A stretch of DNA of 64,000 nt from Nonomuraea sp. SYSU D8015. Lineage in GTDB: Bacteria; Actinomycetota; Actinomycetes; Streptosporangiales; Streptosporangiaceae. How positions within the stretch are numbered: the first letter of the stretch is position 1; each line of letters starts with the position of its first letter. Below are positions 41,522 to 49,009 of the stretch, in pieces. The notes beneath the pieces were generated by a model. It saw nothing but the letters and a program-made list of their open reading frames with translations, did no database searches and was not told where the DNA came from. The stretch spans positions 620,001 to 684,000 of the forward strand of contig NZ_VJYI01000001.1 of NCBI RefSeq assembly GCF_008065375.1. The letters are read 5' to 3'. The position numbers and the translations under genes are program-made.

Positions 41522-42667
41522 ATGTCTCGCGAGTCCATGACCTGGCTGAACACTCAGACTCTCATCGGCTTCGCCGCGAAGCGTGGGAAGGCGTGGCACT
41601 ACCGGTCGGAGGAGCAGGGCGCGGAGTCGAACCACTACGACGGCGCTATCCCGCTGGAGGACGTCAAGCGGCGGCTGTTCCACTGGGAGCCGCTGGAGAT
41701 GCCCATTTTCACCATCATCCCCGCACAGATCACGGCGGACGGCGTCCAGCCTGCCCGCATCGTGCGCTTCAAGGACCGTAAGTCCATCCTTCGCTCTGAC
41801 GAGATGGAGACGGTCGGTATCGACGTCGCCCACATCAGCGCGCTTGCGGCTAACCCGCATGTGGAGCTGGAAGACCTGGCGGACAAGGGCGTCCTTGCTG
41901 GCTTGGACGGCAACGCGCTGGGTGTGTTCATGGACAGCTACCAGCCGCACCCGTACGCGCAATGGCTGCTCATGAACGTTGAGCGCATCCTTGACGGCAA
42001 CCTCTCCATCGGCTCGGCCGGTCTGCTCAAGGGCGGAGCCCAGGCTTGGGTGTCCGTCGAAGTTCCCGAGAACATCAAGACGCCGGAAGGTGTGGACTTC
42101 CGCCCGAATCTGCTGGCCACCACGAGCTTTGACGGCTCGCTCGCCACCACATACAAGAACGTGGTCACGGTGGTTGTCTGTGACAACACGCATGCGGTTG
42201 CCATGCGAGAGAAGGGGCAGGCGTTCAAGGTTCGGCACAGTTCCAAGAGTCTGAACAAGATTCAGGACGCGCGGGCCGCGCTGAACATCGTCTACGACAC
42301 GGCCGACGCGTTCCAGCAGGAGGTTAAGCGGCTGTGCGAGACAACGGTCACTGACAAGCAGTGGGCCGCGTTCATGAATGAGCTGGTGCCCGTTCCGACC
42401 GACCCGAAGAAGAAGCAGGGCATCACCATGGCGGAGAACAAGCGCGCCGAGTACGCCCAGCTCTGGAACTGGGATGAGCGTGTCAGCCCGTGGAAGAACA
42501 CCGCATGGGGCGTTCTCCAGGCGGTCAACACCTACGACCACCACAAGGGCATCGTGAAGGGTGCCACGCGGGCCGAGCGCAACATGTCCAAGATGGTCAA
42601 GAACCACTTTGAAACCCTGCGTACCGACACGCTGGACACGCTGAACAAGGTTCTCGCGACGGTGTAG
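41522..42667 (+). CDS. DUF932 phage/plasmid-like protein
   Basis: 381 residues; ATG after CACACAGAAAGAGGG. Matches the DUF932 family found in phages and plasmids: N-terminal AWHYR..., central AWVSVEVPENIKTPEGVDFRP and VVVCDNTHAVAMREKGQAFKVRHSS, and a C-terminal NKRAEYAQLWNWDERVSPWKNTAWGVLQAVNTYDHH block. Largest gene of the operon. Biochemical role unknown; possibly DNA binding or repair. Confidence 0.82.
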   Translation: MSRESMTWLNTQTLIGFAAKRGKAWHYRSEEQGAESNHYDGAIPLEDVKRRLFHWEPLEMPIFTIIPAQITADGVQPARIVRFKDRKSILRSDEMETVGIDVAHISALAANPHVELEDLADKGVLAGLDGNALGVFMDSYQPHPYAQWLLMNVERILDGNLSIGSAGLLKGGAQAWVSVEVPENIKTPEGVDFRPNLLATTSFDGSLATTYKNVVTVVVCDNTHAVAMREKGQAFKVRHSSKSLNKIQDARAALNIVYDTADAFQQEVKRLCETTVTDKQWAAFMNELVPVPTDPKKKQGITMAENKRAEYAQLWNWDERVSPWKNTAWGVLQAVNTYDHHKGIVKGATRAERNMSKMVKNHFETLRTDTLDTLNKVLATV

Positions 42668-42675
42668 GCCGCTCA

Positions 42676-42708
42676 TGGGAGCGTCTCTCTAACCGGGAGA
42701 TGCTCCCA
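42676..42708 (+). promoter_or_regulatory. Intercistronic hairpin with 16-bp motif in the loop
   Basis: TGGGAGCGTCTC and GAGATGCTCCCA, 12 pairs, loop TCTAACCGG; motif GTCTCTCTAACCGGGA at 42683-42698. Lies nine bases after the DUF932 stop and could also act as a terminator, though no U-run follows. Confidence 0.72.
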
Positions 42709-42712
42709 CCCC

Positions 42713-42800
42713 TTCCCCGATTTCTAGGCGAGCTAGGGGGACGCACGGGCCGCGTGTCCGTGCCTCCCTCAGTTCGATGTGACGTCGGACTCCCCACACA
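42713..42800 (+). ncRNA. Intercistronic structured cassette, family 2 (copy 1)
   Basis: About 75-85% similar to the cassette at 44490-44575. Hairpin a: GGGACGCACGG/CCGTGCCTCCC (one mismatch); hairpin b: AGTTCGA/TCGGACT with loop TGTGACG. Shared TTTCTAGGCG start and CCCCACAC end. Ends in the start-associated motif. Confidence 0.5.
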
Positions 42801-42816
42801 GAAAGGCGGTAGATCC

Positions 42817-43107
42817 GTGCTGCTCAACAAGCTCCGCACGTCCGATGCGGTCGCTAAGTTCCTCCGGCAGGCCGGTTGTCTGGGTGTGCAGATGGACAGT
42901 AGGACATGCCCGGTCGCGCAGTACATGCGGCGGTGCTATCCGCAGGCAAAGAACATCTCTGTCGGATTGCGTTTCTCGCACATCAACCTCCGTTCTGGTC
43001 TGCTCGTGATCAGGCACTCAGATGCGGTCAAGCTGTTCGTTGAGAGTTTCGACAGCGGGTATTACCACGACCTGATTAGCAAGCGTAACGACGCCGACCA
43101 GCGTTAG
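42817..43107 (+). CDS. Hypothetical phage protein
   Basis: 96 residues from a GTG after CACACAGAAAGGCGGTAG. Three Cys in the first half (AGCLGV, TCPVAQYMRRC). Mixed alpha/beta; no family recognised. Confidence 0.57.
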   Translation: MLLNKLRTSDAVAKFLRQAGCLGVQMDSRTCPVAQYMRRCYPQAKNISVGLRFSHINLRSGLLVIRHSDAVKLFVESFDSGYYHDLISKRNDADQR

Positions 43108-43109
43108 CC

Positions 43110-43358
43110 ATGCCTGCATATCCGCTCGGATTCATAGAGGCGCTCTCTGATGACTCGCCCGAAATCCGAGAGGATGCGGCGCGCTGCATCATCGAAGAAC
43201 GCGAGGTAGAGCTAGCGGGCCTTCAAGCACGCCTAGCAGTCGCGAACACCGCAACCCGACGCCGGAATCTCCAGACGCGTCGCAAAGCCCTTAGAAACAA
43301 CATCAGCGCTTGGCAGGCGTACATAGATGACGGCTGCCCGCGCTACGCACCTTCATAG
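43110..43358 (+). CDS. Small coiled-coil protein
   Basis: 82 residues, two bases after the previous stop, no start-associated motif (coupled translation). Helical, with REVELAGLQARLAVANTATRRR giving a short coiled coil. Confidence 0.55.
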   Translation: MPAYPLGFIEALSDDSPEIREDAARCIIEEREVELAGLQARLAVANTATRRRNLQTRRKALRNNISAWQAYIDDGCPRYAPS

Positions 43359-43366
43359 GAGTGAGT

Positions 43367-43660
43367 GTGTCTGAGATCCACGAGAGCACGCCCGAGCAGC
43401 CTGTTTATCTGCGGTTCCTGGTCGGCCGAATGGAGTTGCTGCATCAGGTCACCATTCCGAGCGACAACGCGGGCCGCGTGGAAATGGCGCTGGTTGTTCT
43501 GCGACGGGAGCACGACACCACGCCTTACATCGTGTGCTACGTCAGCGAGCATTCCGCGAAGTTCGGGGAGTGGTTTGAAGGTTTCTACACCTCCGATCAC
43601 GTCACCGCATACGTGGAAATGGCGCGACGGGCAAAGCTCTACGGCATCGAAGTCAAGTAG
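43367..43660 (+). CDS. Hypothetical phage protein
   Basis: 97 residues from the GTG at 43367, seven bases after AGGAG (GTG at 43361 also possible). Beta-rich (YLRFLVGRMELLHQVTIPSDNAGRVEMALVVLRRE). Hammerhead 3 begins at the last base of its stop codon. Confidence 0.56.
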   Translation: MSEIHESTPEQPVYLRFLVGRMELLHQVTIPSDNAGRVEMALVVLRREHDTTPYIVCYVSEHSAKFGEWFEGFYTSDHVTAYVEMARRAKLYGIEVK

Positions 43661-43720
43661 GCGAAACGCGCGCTACGGCGCGTGTCGTGTCGGGAGTCGT
43701 TACCCGATGCCTGATGAGCC
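43660..43720 (+). ncRNA. Type II hammerhead ribozyme 3
   Basis: GGC (43660-43662), GAAA (43663-43666), stem III CGCGCGC/GCGCGTG with tetraloop TACG (43667-43684), U-C (43685-43686), stem I GTGTCGGG/CCCGATGC with loop AGTCGTTA (43687-43710), CTGATGA (43711-43717), GCC (43718-43720). All invariant bases present. Predicted cleavage between 43686 and 43687. It lacks the 16-bp motif in stem III, showing that the motif is an optional insert. The start-associated motif follows at 43724. Confidence 0.92.
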
Positions 43721-43744
43721 AGACCACACAGAAAGGCGGGAGAA

Positions 43745-44263
43745 ATGGCACCTCGCATTGACAAGAACCTGGTGATCGTTCTGGACCACACGCGATTTCA
43801 GGGGTTCGGTCACATCTACGCCAAGCCGTTCGTAGAGAACAACGGGTTCGAGCCGACCGGTAAGGGTGATCTCCTAGCCCCCGGACTTGGTAGCCGGTGG
43901 GGCTGGGAGCGTAATTACAACTGGCTGCGTGATCTCCGAACGTCAGCGCAATACACCATTGGGCACGCGGACGGAGGCTTGTACGGCTACGACATCCACT
44001 ATTCACAGCCGTTCAGTGTCCAGCTCTACCAGGCGGAGGCGATGGTTAAGGCACTCCGCAAGATCCATCGAGAGATGGACAAGCTGAAGAGCACTCACGG
44101 CTACCCCGATTCCTATGGGGAGTACGTCGCGCACTTCGCTATAGCTATCGGCTGCAACCGCTTCGCCACCTGGCAGAACGGCACGCGTAGCTACATGTGG
44201 ATGAACACAGCCGAGATGCGTACTTGGGTGGAAGGCGTCTTTCGCGAGGCGGTGGCGGCCTGA
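43745..44263 (+). CDS. Hypothetical phage protein
   Basis: 172 residues after CCACACAGAAAGGCGGG. Aromatic-rich (GWERNYNWLRDLRTSAQYTIGHADGGLYGYDIHYSQPF) with a C-terminal helix pair. No family recognised. Confidence 0.6.
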   Translation: MAPRIDKNLVIVLDHTRFQGFGHIYAKPFVENNGFEPTGKGDLLAPGLGSRWGWERNYNWLRDLRTSAQYTIGHADGGLYGYDIHYSQPFSVQLYQAEAMVKALRKIHREMDKLKSTHGYPDSYGEYVAHFAIAIGCNRFATWQNGTRSYMWMNTAEMRTWVEGVFREAVAA

Positions 44264-44264
44264 C

Positions 44265-44498
44265 ATGGAAGACGTACGCGAGGCTGACAGGCCCATGGTG
44301 GGCATTGTGGCCTGGTCCAATCAGGTCTGTGTCTACCGTCTCCCCGATTACGCCGATTGTTTCCAGTCGATTGCCGTTCTCTGGGGTGAATACCTCTCGG
44401 GAACGGTAGTGCTGGAAGTGACGCCGGACGCATGGGAAGCCGAGCGAGACGAGCTGCTTTCCGCGCCGGATATCACGGTAGCGACCTTCGGTTTCTAG
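44265..44498 (+). CDS. Small hypothetical protein
   Basis: 77 residues, one base after the previous stop; acidic alpha/beta. Its stop TAG begins the second family-2 structured cassette. Confidence 0.55.
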   Translation: MEDVREADRPMVGIVAWSNQVCVYRLPDYADCFQSIAVLWGEYLSGTVVLEVTPDAWEAERDELLSAPDITVATFGF

Positions 44499-44575
44499 GC
44501 GGTCTAGGGGGATGCGCGGACACGCGCCGCGCGTCCCTCAGTCCGATGTGACTCCGGACTATTCCCCACTGCTAG
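44490..44575 (+). ncRNA. Intercistronic structured cassette, family 2 (copy 2)
   Basis: Homologue of 42713-42800. Hairpin a: GGGATGCGCGG/CCGCGCGTCCC, 11 pairs; hairpin b: AGTCCG/CGGACT with loop ATGTGACTC. Several base changes relative to copy 1 are compensatory, which supports a functional RNA fold. Confidence 0.52.
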
Positions 44576-44579
44576 AAAA

Positions 44580-44672
44580 CCGTGCGTCTCTCAAACCGGG
44601 AGGCGTGCGGCGCAACGCCCAAAGGATGAGCCGTGACACCTATTCCCCTCCCGGTTTCTGACGAGACGCACG
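44580..44672 (+). promoter_or_regulatory. Nested inverted repeat around a start codon, with 16-bp motif
   Basis: Inner hairpin CCGTGCGTCTC/GAGGCGTGCGG (44580-44610) with motif GTCTCTCAAACCGGGA at 44586-44601. The same arm can instead pair with CCTCCCGGTTT...GAGACGCACG inside the next gene (44647-44672), enclosing that gene's ribosome binding site and GTG. The two folds are mutually exclusive, as in an attenuator or translational switch. Confidence 0.6.
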
Positions 44673-45217
44673 AGCGTTTCGTGGCCAACATCATCTACAC
44701 GTACGGCCACGCGACACAGGACCAGTGGGAGCGCGGTAAGACCTGGTATCACCAGGCTAACCAGCTCGCCGCGATGATCTCGGGTGGCGACGTAGTGACC
44801 GGTGCAGGCGTCATCGCTGCCCTGTCGAGTAACAAGCGGTGGAGCGATAACACGAAGCTGGCTGCTCGCGCGTTCCTGCGTGGCGAACCGTCGGGGCACG
44901 TCGGTGATGCCCTGACGAAAGCGGCTCGGATCATGGCGGGCGAGCGGCCTACTGATGTTCTCCCCATGTCCAGCAAAACGGGCCAGTTCTTTCTGTGCAT
45001 CGCCAATCCGGCCGATCCTCAGGCGGTCTGTGTGGACCGGCACGCGCACGACGTAGCCGTTGGCGTGAGGTACGGCAGCGAGAATCGCGGCCTTAGCTCT
45101 AAGGCGCGCTACCAGGCCATCGCGGACGCGTACAGAGATGCCGCGCGGCGGCTTGATGTCCTTCCCCTGACGGTTCAAGCCGTCTGCTGGGTTGTCCAGA
45201 TCGAAAGCAGCAACTAA
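44633..45217 (+). CDS. Phage protein with HhH-GPD-like DNA glycosylase pattern
   Basis: 194 residues from a GTG after AAAGGATGAG. Pattern: WYHQANQLAAMIS...GVIAALSSNKRWSDN, LTKAARIM, SSKTGQFFLCIANP, and VDRHAHDVAVG. The last resembles the VDxHVxRV catalytic-Asp segment of helix-hairpin-helix base-excision glycosylases. The assignment is from motif memory; a role in removing or sensing modified bases would fit the DpdA-like genes of this phage. Confidence 0.5.
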   Translation: MTPIPLPVSDETHERFVANIIYTYGHATQDQWERGKTWYHQANQLAAMISGGDVVTGAGVIAALSSNKRWSDNTKLAARAFLRGEPSGHVGDALTKAARIMAGERPTDVLPMSSKTGQFFLCIANPADPQAVCVDRHAHDVAVGVRYGSENRGLSSKARYQAIADAYRDAARRLDVLPLTVQAVCWVVQIESSN

Positions 45218-45235
45218 CACAGAAAGGCGGAAGTT

Positions 45236-45805
45236 ATGTCCACAGAGTTTCTGACCATGGCTCGCGACGTGGCCCGTGAAATGGGCGGCTGGGATGTGCG
45301 GGGCGGTCCCTGGCCGAATCAGTTCTACATCTACGACGGCGACCAAAAGCTGTGCCTGACGTTCGACGACCTTGACGACACAGGCCGGGTCAACATCAGC
45401 ACCAGCTACCCGGAACGGTCGGGCGAGGTATACGGCGTGAGGCAGTACAACATCGGCGTGTCCTTCAAGCGCGGGGCGGCGGTGATCGCCCGCGAGATCA
45501 AGCGGCGGCTTCTGCCTAACTACCTGGCGGAGTTGGAGCGCGTGAAAAAGGAAATCGCCGAATTCGTAGAGGCGGAGCGCCGACAGGTGGCCAACGCTAA
45601 GGCGATAGCTGGCGCTCTCGGCGTGGAGTGTGCGGCGGTTGTTCACCCCTCCGGCATCTACGTGCGTACCGGATACAGCGGCGACTACCAGGACGTTGGT
45701 CGCCCCGAATTCCGCGTGTTGGGAAGCGGAAATGTTGAAATCAAGATCCATGCGCGGGCCGACGTCGCGCTGAAGCTCGCCGAATTCATGGCGACAATCA
45801 AGTAA
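45236..45805 (+). CDS. Hypothetical phage protein
   Basis: 189 residues after AACACAGAAAGGCGG. N-terminal beta domain (WDVRGGPWPNQFYIYDGDQKLCLTFDD), central long helix (LAELERVKKEIAEFVEAERRQVANAKAIAGAL) and a small C-terminal domain. No family recognised. Confidence 0.6.
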   Translation: MSTEFLTMARDVAREMGGWDVRGGPWPNQFYIYDGDQKLCLTFDDLDDTGRVNISTSYPERSGEVYGVRQYNIGVSFKRGAAVIAREIKRRLLPNYLAELERVKKEIAEFVEAERRQVANAKAIAGALGVECAAVVHPSGIYVRTGYSGDYQDVGRPEFRVLGSGNVEIKIHARADVALKLAEFMATIK

Positions 45806-45895
45806 CAACGGTCGCGAGCGCTTCTGGCATCGCCCGGATTTCCGGGCGGTGTCAGTGGCACGGCGAACGTGTCAGCCACACACAGAAAGGCGGTA
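45806..45895 (+). ncRNA. Intercistronic hairpins and start-associated motif
   Basis: CTGGCATCGCCCGG pairs with CCGGGCGGTGTCAG (about 45825-45856, 14 pairs, loop ATTT), followed by GGCACG/CGTGTC and then CACACACAGAAAGGCGGTA. Structure unlike the hammerheads. Confidence 0.42.
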
Positions 45896-46240
45896 ATGAT
45901 GAAGCTGCTCAGTCTGTTCAAGCGCACGCCGCGCTACATCGTCGAGATCGCGCACGACGAGCTTTATGCCACATGCCTTAACCCCGACTGCCCGATGGAC
46001 CTGGAGCAGATCAAGCTCCTAGACAACGGGGATGAGGCGGCCTATCACATCGCGGTCTATCAGGTGTGCCCCGATGGCCACGGTAGCGAGTGCCCGCATG
46101 CCAATTTGATCGCCGACACCACCTGTATCGCGGACTACGGCCTTCCTACGGGGCGATACAGCACCCCGGACGACATCGGCGGATCTGACTATCTACGCGA
46201 TGTCGCTAGCGGCATCTGGCCTGGAAAGGTGGCGGCGTAA
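45896..46240 (+). CDS. Phage protein with Cys-rich segment
   Basis: 114 residues; ATG (followed by a second ATG) after the start-associated motif. Contains CLNPDCPMD, CPDGHGSECPH: possible zinc site. Overlaps the next gene by one base. Confidence 0.58.
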   Translation: MMKLLSLFKRTPRYIVEIAHDELYATCLNPDCPMDLEQIKLLDNGDEAAYHIAVYQVCPDGHGSECPHANLIADTTCIADYGLPTGRYSTPDDIGGSDYLRDVASGIWPGKVAA

Positions 46241-46491
46241 TGAATGAGCGGTCGCGACTCTGCGTGCCCATCGAGCGGGAGATTTACCGGCTGCTGCTGG
46301 AGCGCGTCCCGAACAATGCAGACCGGCTCCCCACGTTCGAGACCATCAACGATATGGACGAGCAGGTAGCCCATGCGGCTATGAACTGCATAGAGAACTA
46401 TCTGGCGGACAACGGAAGCCTGTGGCACTTCACCAGGCGGAGGCGCGTACGCGAGTGGGCCGAGAACACCCTTAAGCGATTCGGTCTCTAA
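46240..46491 (+). CDS. Small helical protein
   Basis: 83 residues, ATG overlapping the previous TAA. Helical with basic C-terminus (FTRRRRVREWAENTLKRFGL). Unknown function. Confidence 0.56.
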   Translation: MNERSRLCVPIEREIYRLLLERVPNNADRLPTFETINDMDEQVAHAAMNCIENYLADNGSLWHFTRRRRVREWAENTLKRFGL

Positions 46492-46507
46492 GAGAAAGGC
46501 GGATGTA

Positions 46508-46771
46508 ATGAACGTTGCCCAAATCATCTGGTCTATGTCGCGGAGCCTCTCCCGATATGAGAATGCCCGCACGATCCTCGGAGAGACGTACGCGAAGCTC
46601 AGCCGTACCGATGTGCCCCCGCTAGACAGCGCACGGGAAGCGCTCGCGTACGTGACAGACCACATCGGTTATGCACCCGGTCAGTCGCCAGACACCACGC
46701 TCAATGACGCGGTGGCTGTGCTGTCCATGTACGTGGCGATTCTCACTTTGGCCGACAAGTACGAGAGCTAA
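46508..46771 (+). CDS. Small helical protein
   Basis: 87 residues after AGAGAAAGGCGG. Helical bundle pattern (IIWSMSRSLSRYENARTILGETYAKL). Unknown function. Confidence 0.56.
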   Translation: MNVAQIIWSMSRSLSRYENARTILGETYAKLSRTDVPPLDSAREALAYVTDHIGYAPGQSPDTTLNDAVAVLSMYVAILTLADKYES

Positions 46772-46787
46772 GGGAAAGGCGGAAGTA

Positions 46788-47090
46788 ATGGCACGCAAGG
46801 TAAAGCCGATGTGGACTCTCGTGCAGCACAGCGCTTATGGATGGGACCGCAAGGAGGGGTTCCGGCACATGGTAGAGACCAGGTCTGTTCTCGATCGTGT
46901 CCAGCAGCGGGAGATTGAGCGCCTGGGCGGCCTGCTCTTCGAGAGCTACACCGACGCCGATGAGGCGGAGTACCGGGAGAACTACCCCGAAGGTGCCGAT
47001 CTCCTCGCCGGGAAGGTACGCGGCACCTTCGCCGAGTACAACCTTGACGGACTGAAGCTCTACATTCCCGCGAAAGACGACACGGCCTAA
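46788..47090 (+). CDS. Hypothetical phage protein
   Basis: 100 residues after AGGGAAAGGCGG. Contains ESYTDADEAEYRENYPEGADLLAGKVRGTF. Its TAA is followed directly by a structured cassette. Confidence 0.56.
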   Translation: MARKVKPMWTLVQHSAYGWDRKEGFRHMVETRSVLDRVQQREIERLGGLLFESYTDADEAEYRENYPEGADLLAGKVRGTFAEYNLDGLKLYIPAKDDTA

Positions 47091-47168
47091 CGGGTCCTCT
47101 GGTCACCATGCCTGCCCCGAATTCTGCGGTGGGCATGGGCGGCTGGGGCGTCCGCTAGGGCGATCACA
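47091..47168 (+). ncRNA. Intercistronic structured cassette, family 1 (copy 1)
   Basis: Homologous to 49010-49087. Opens CGGGTCCTCT right after the stop; closing stem TGGTC/GATCA; hairpin CCATGCCTGCC/GGTGGGCATGG; hairpin GCGG-CTGGGGCGT-CCGC; then CACACAGAAAGGCGG. A three-way junction. Confidence 0.5.
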
Positions 47169-47182
47169 CAGAAAGGCGGGAG

Positions 47183-47440
47183 ATGGGAAAGCACCGCAAG
47201 ACCAGCATGCCGAATCCGACCAGCAACGTGGCCAACGAGCACGGCGCGATGCTGGCGAGGTTCGGAACGACGGCACCCGAGGCCGAAACTCTCCTCCGTT
47301 TCGGCTCTTTGGTCCTGTCCAACATCGCTACTGGCTTCGCTCCTGATCGGGCAACGGCGGCGGCGCTGCGCTCCTTCAGCGATCCGGAAAACGTGGTCGA
47401 ACTGGGGGCGTCGGTCTGGGAACGCATCGAAACCGAATAA
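47183..47440 (+). CDS. Hypothetical phage protein
   Basis: 85 residues after CACACAGAAAGGCGGGAG. Basic N-terminus (MGKHRKTSMPNPTS) then helices. Unknown function. Confidence 0.56.
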   Translation: MGKHRKTSMPNPTSNVANEHGAMLARFGTTAPEAETLLRFGSLVLSNIATGFAPDRATAAALRSFSDPENVVELGASVWERIETE

Positions 47441-47460
47441 CACAGAAAGGCGGTAGAACA

Positions 47461-47841
47461 ATGCGAGACGTTCACCTGGAATTCCGGGACAGCGTCGGCT
47501 GGTGCGGGACGGCACCAGAGGATGAGAACAAGATCACGGATGACCGGCAGCTCGCCACTTGCGACGACTGCCGTACGGCATGGGAGAACTTCGACGCCTC
47601 CCACGATGCCGAGCTGCCGGAGGACTACGACGGGTCCGAGCCGGAGCTACTGGCCAAGATGCGCAGGATCCAGGCCGGTGTGGCGGGCCGCATCGGAAAC
47701 ACCCTGATCGACATGCAGAGCGCGAACCTCTGGGTGCAGGCATACGAGAAGGGCAACGACAACACCAAGGCCAAGCTACTGGAGATGGATCCGGGAACGG
47801 CGTGCCTTGCGCTCTGGCGCATTGTTGGGCGGTCGAAGTGA
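47461..47841 (+). CDS. Phage protein with CxxC motif
   Basis: 126 residues after AACACAGAAAGGCGGTAG. N-terminal GWCGT...ATCDDCRTAW may bind zinc; C-terminal helices. Overlaps the next gene by four bases. Confidence 0.57.
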   Translation: MRDVHLEFRDSVGWCGTAPEDENKITDDRQLATCDDCRTAWENFDASHDAELPEDYDGSEPELLAKMRRIQAGVAGRIGNTLIDMQSANLWVQAYEKGNDNTKAKLLEMDPGTACLALWRIVGRSK

Positions 47842-48014
47842 CCGCCCTTGAGATTGCTGCTCGGGCCGCGTTCTACGCCCGGCAGCGAGAGGCACAGGCG
47901 GTCGTGACGGACCTGAGTCGGCGGGAGCGCGCGGCGCGGCGCTCGGGTGACCGGGCGCACGTACGAGCCATCCGGCGCGAGGTGCGGCGCATCCGCTCCG
48001 AGGCATCGGCCTAA
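47838..48014 (+). CDS. 58-residue Arg-rich helical protein
   Basis: GTG start in a GTGA overlap. Single amphipathic basic helix (ARQREAQAVVTDLSRRERAARR...RAIRREVRRIRSEA), probably nucleic-acid binding. Confidence 0.55.
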   Translation: MTALEIAARAAFYARQREAQAVVTDLSRRERAARRSGDRAHVRAIRREVRRIRSEASA

Positions 48015-48040
48015 ACACCACACACAGAAAGGCGGTAGTA

Positions 48041-49009
48041 ATGGCAGAGATCGAACAGCGGGAGATCCTCCTCCCCGAAGGCAATGTGTTCGTGTCCATC
48101 GAAGAGGCTCGGGGTGAGCGCGGGGAGCTGCCCACGTTGCGCGTGGCGACGTCAACCCACACAGGCACCGACGCCGTAGAGACCACGGTCAAGATCAAGG
48201 CGCACGAGTACACCTTCCTCATGCGGGTCATGCACGGGACGAAGAAAACGTGGTTGTACTCCCGCCAGGAGTGGCAGGAGGAGCACGGATGGCACACGGC
48301 AGACAACGAGCACATTCGAACGGCGGGCGGTAACGAGCTGGGCCGGTACTCTCCTACCGGCGAGCGGCTGGCCAACGTCGCCGTCATCGCAGCACAGGAG
48401 TACGAGAAGCTCGTACCTGACTGGCGCGTGCGCAGCAAGATCGCGGCCATGCACAAGGCCATGAGAGCCGATTGGCACAGCTACTACCTGAACACGCGCG
48501 AGGCGGTAGGGCTGCGGCTGCACTGCGCGGAGTTGGAAGAGGGTATTCGCGCGCTGCTGCCTGACCTCACTGAGGACCTGCCTCTGCCCGATTTCGCTCT
48601 CGACCTCAACCAGCCCCACTTCCGCGAGATCTACGGCGAACACGAGTGGTGGCACACAGAGGGCGACGTCTACGGAAACCCCGGCATGTGGCACGTGCCT
48701 GGCTGCCCGGTGACGTGGCGGGCCGGTGCGGTCCGCAAGGAAACCGCGCCCATCATGCGACTCCTGGTGAAGGGCGGCGCGCTGTGCGGCTGCGTGCCTG
48801 ACAAGACCACGGCTGTGGAGATGCCCGACGGCAGCCTGCGATGGCGGCCAAGCGGCCTGGCCTGGCACCGCTGGGCGGTGGTTGAGAAGGTCGCCGAGGA
48901 GTCACGGCTGGTGAGCTGGCACCTGACAGAGGACGACGTCATAGCCGCTGTCGGGCGAAGCCAGAACCCCACGGCGTGGGCCGCTCGCGCATACCTCACG
49001 CAGCCCTAG
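48041..49009 (+). CDS. Large hypothetical phage protein
   Basis: 322 residues after CACACACAGAAAGGCGGTAG. Segments: YTFLMRVMHGTKKTWLYSRQEWQEE, a helical middle, EHEWWHTEGDVYGNPGMWHVPGCPVTW with clustered His/Trp/Cys, and LRWRPSGLAWHRWAVV. No family recognised. Confidence 0.6.
   Translation: MAEIEQREILLPEGNVFVSIEEARGERGELPTLRVATSTHTGTDAVETTVKIKAHEYTFLMRVMHGTKKTWLYSRQEWQEEHGWHTADNEHIRTAGGNELGRYSPTGERLANVAVIAAQEYEKLVPDWRVRSKIAAMHKAMRADWHSYYLNTREAVGLRLHCAELEEGIRALLPDLTEDLPLPDFALDLNQPHFREIYGEHEWWHTEGDVYGNPGMWHVPGCPVTWRAGAVRKETAPIMRLLVKGGALCGCVPDKTTAVEMPDGSLRWRPSGLAWHRWAVVEKVAEESRLVSWHLTEDDVIAAVGRSQNPTAWAARAYLTQP

Noticed and set aside
44570-44640. GAAAACCGTGCG...GGATGAGCC, considered as a fourth hammerhead
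   Set aside because: Stem III is present but U16.1-C17 and the C of CUGAUGA are missing and stem II cannot form; at best a decayed copy.
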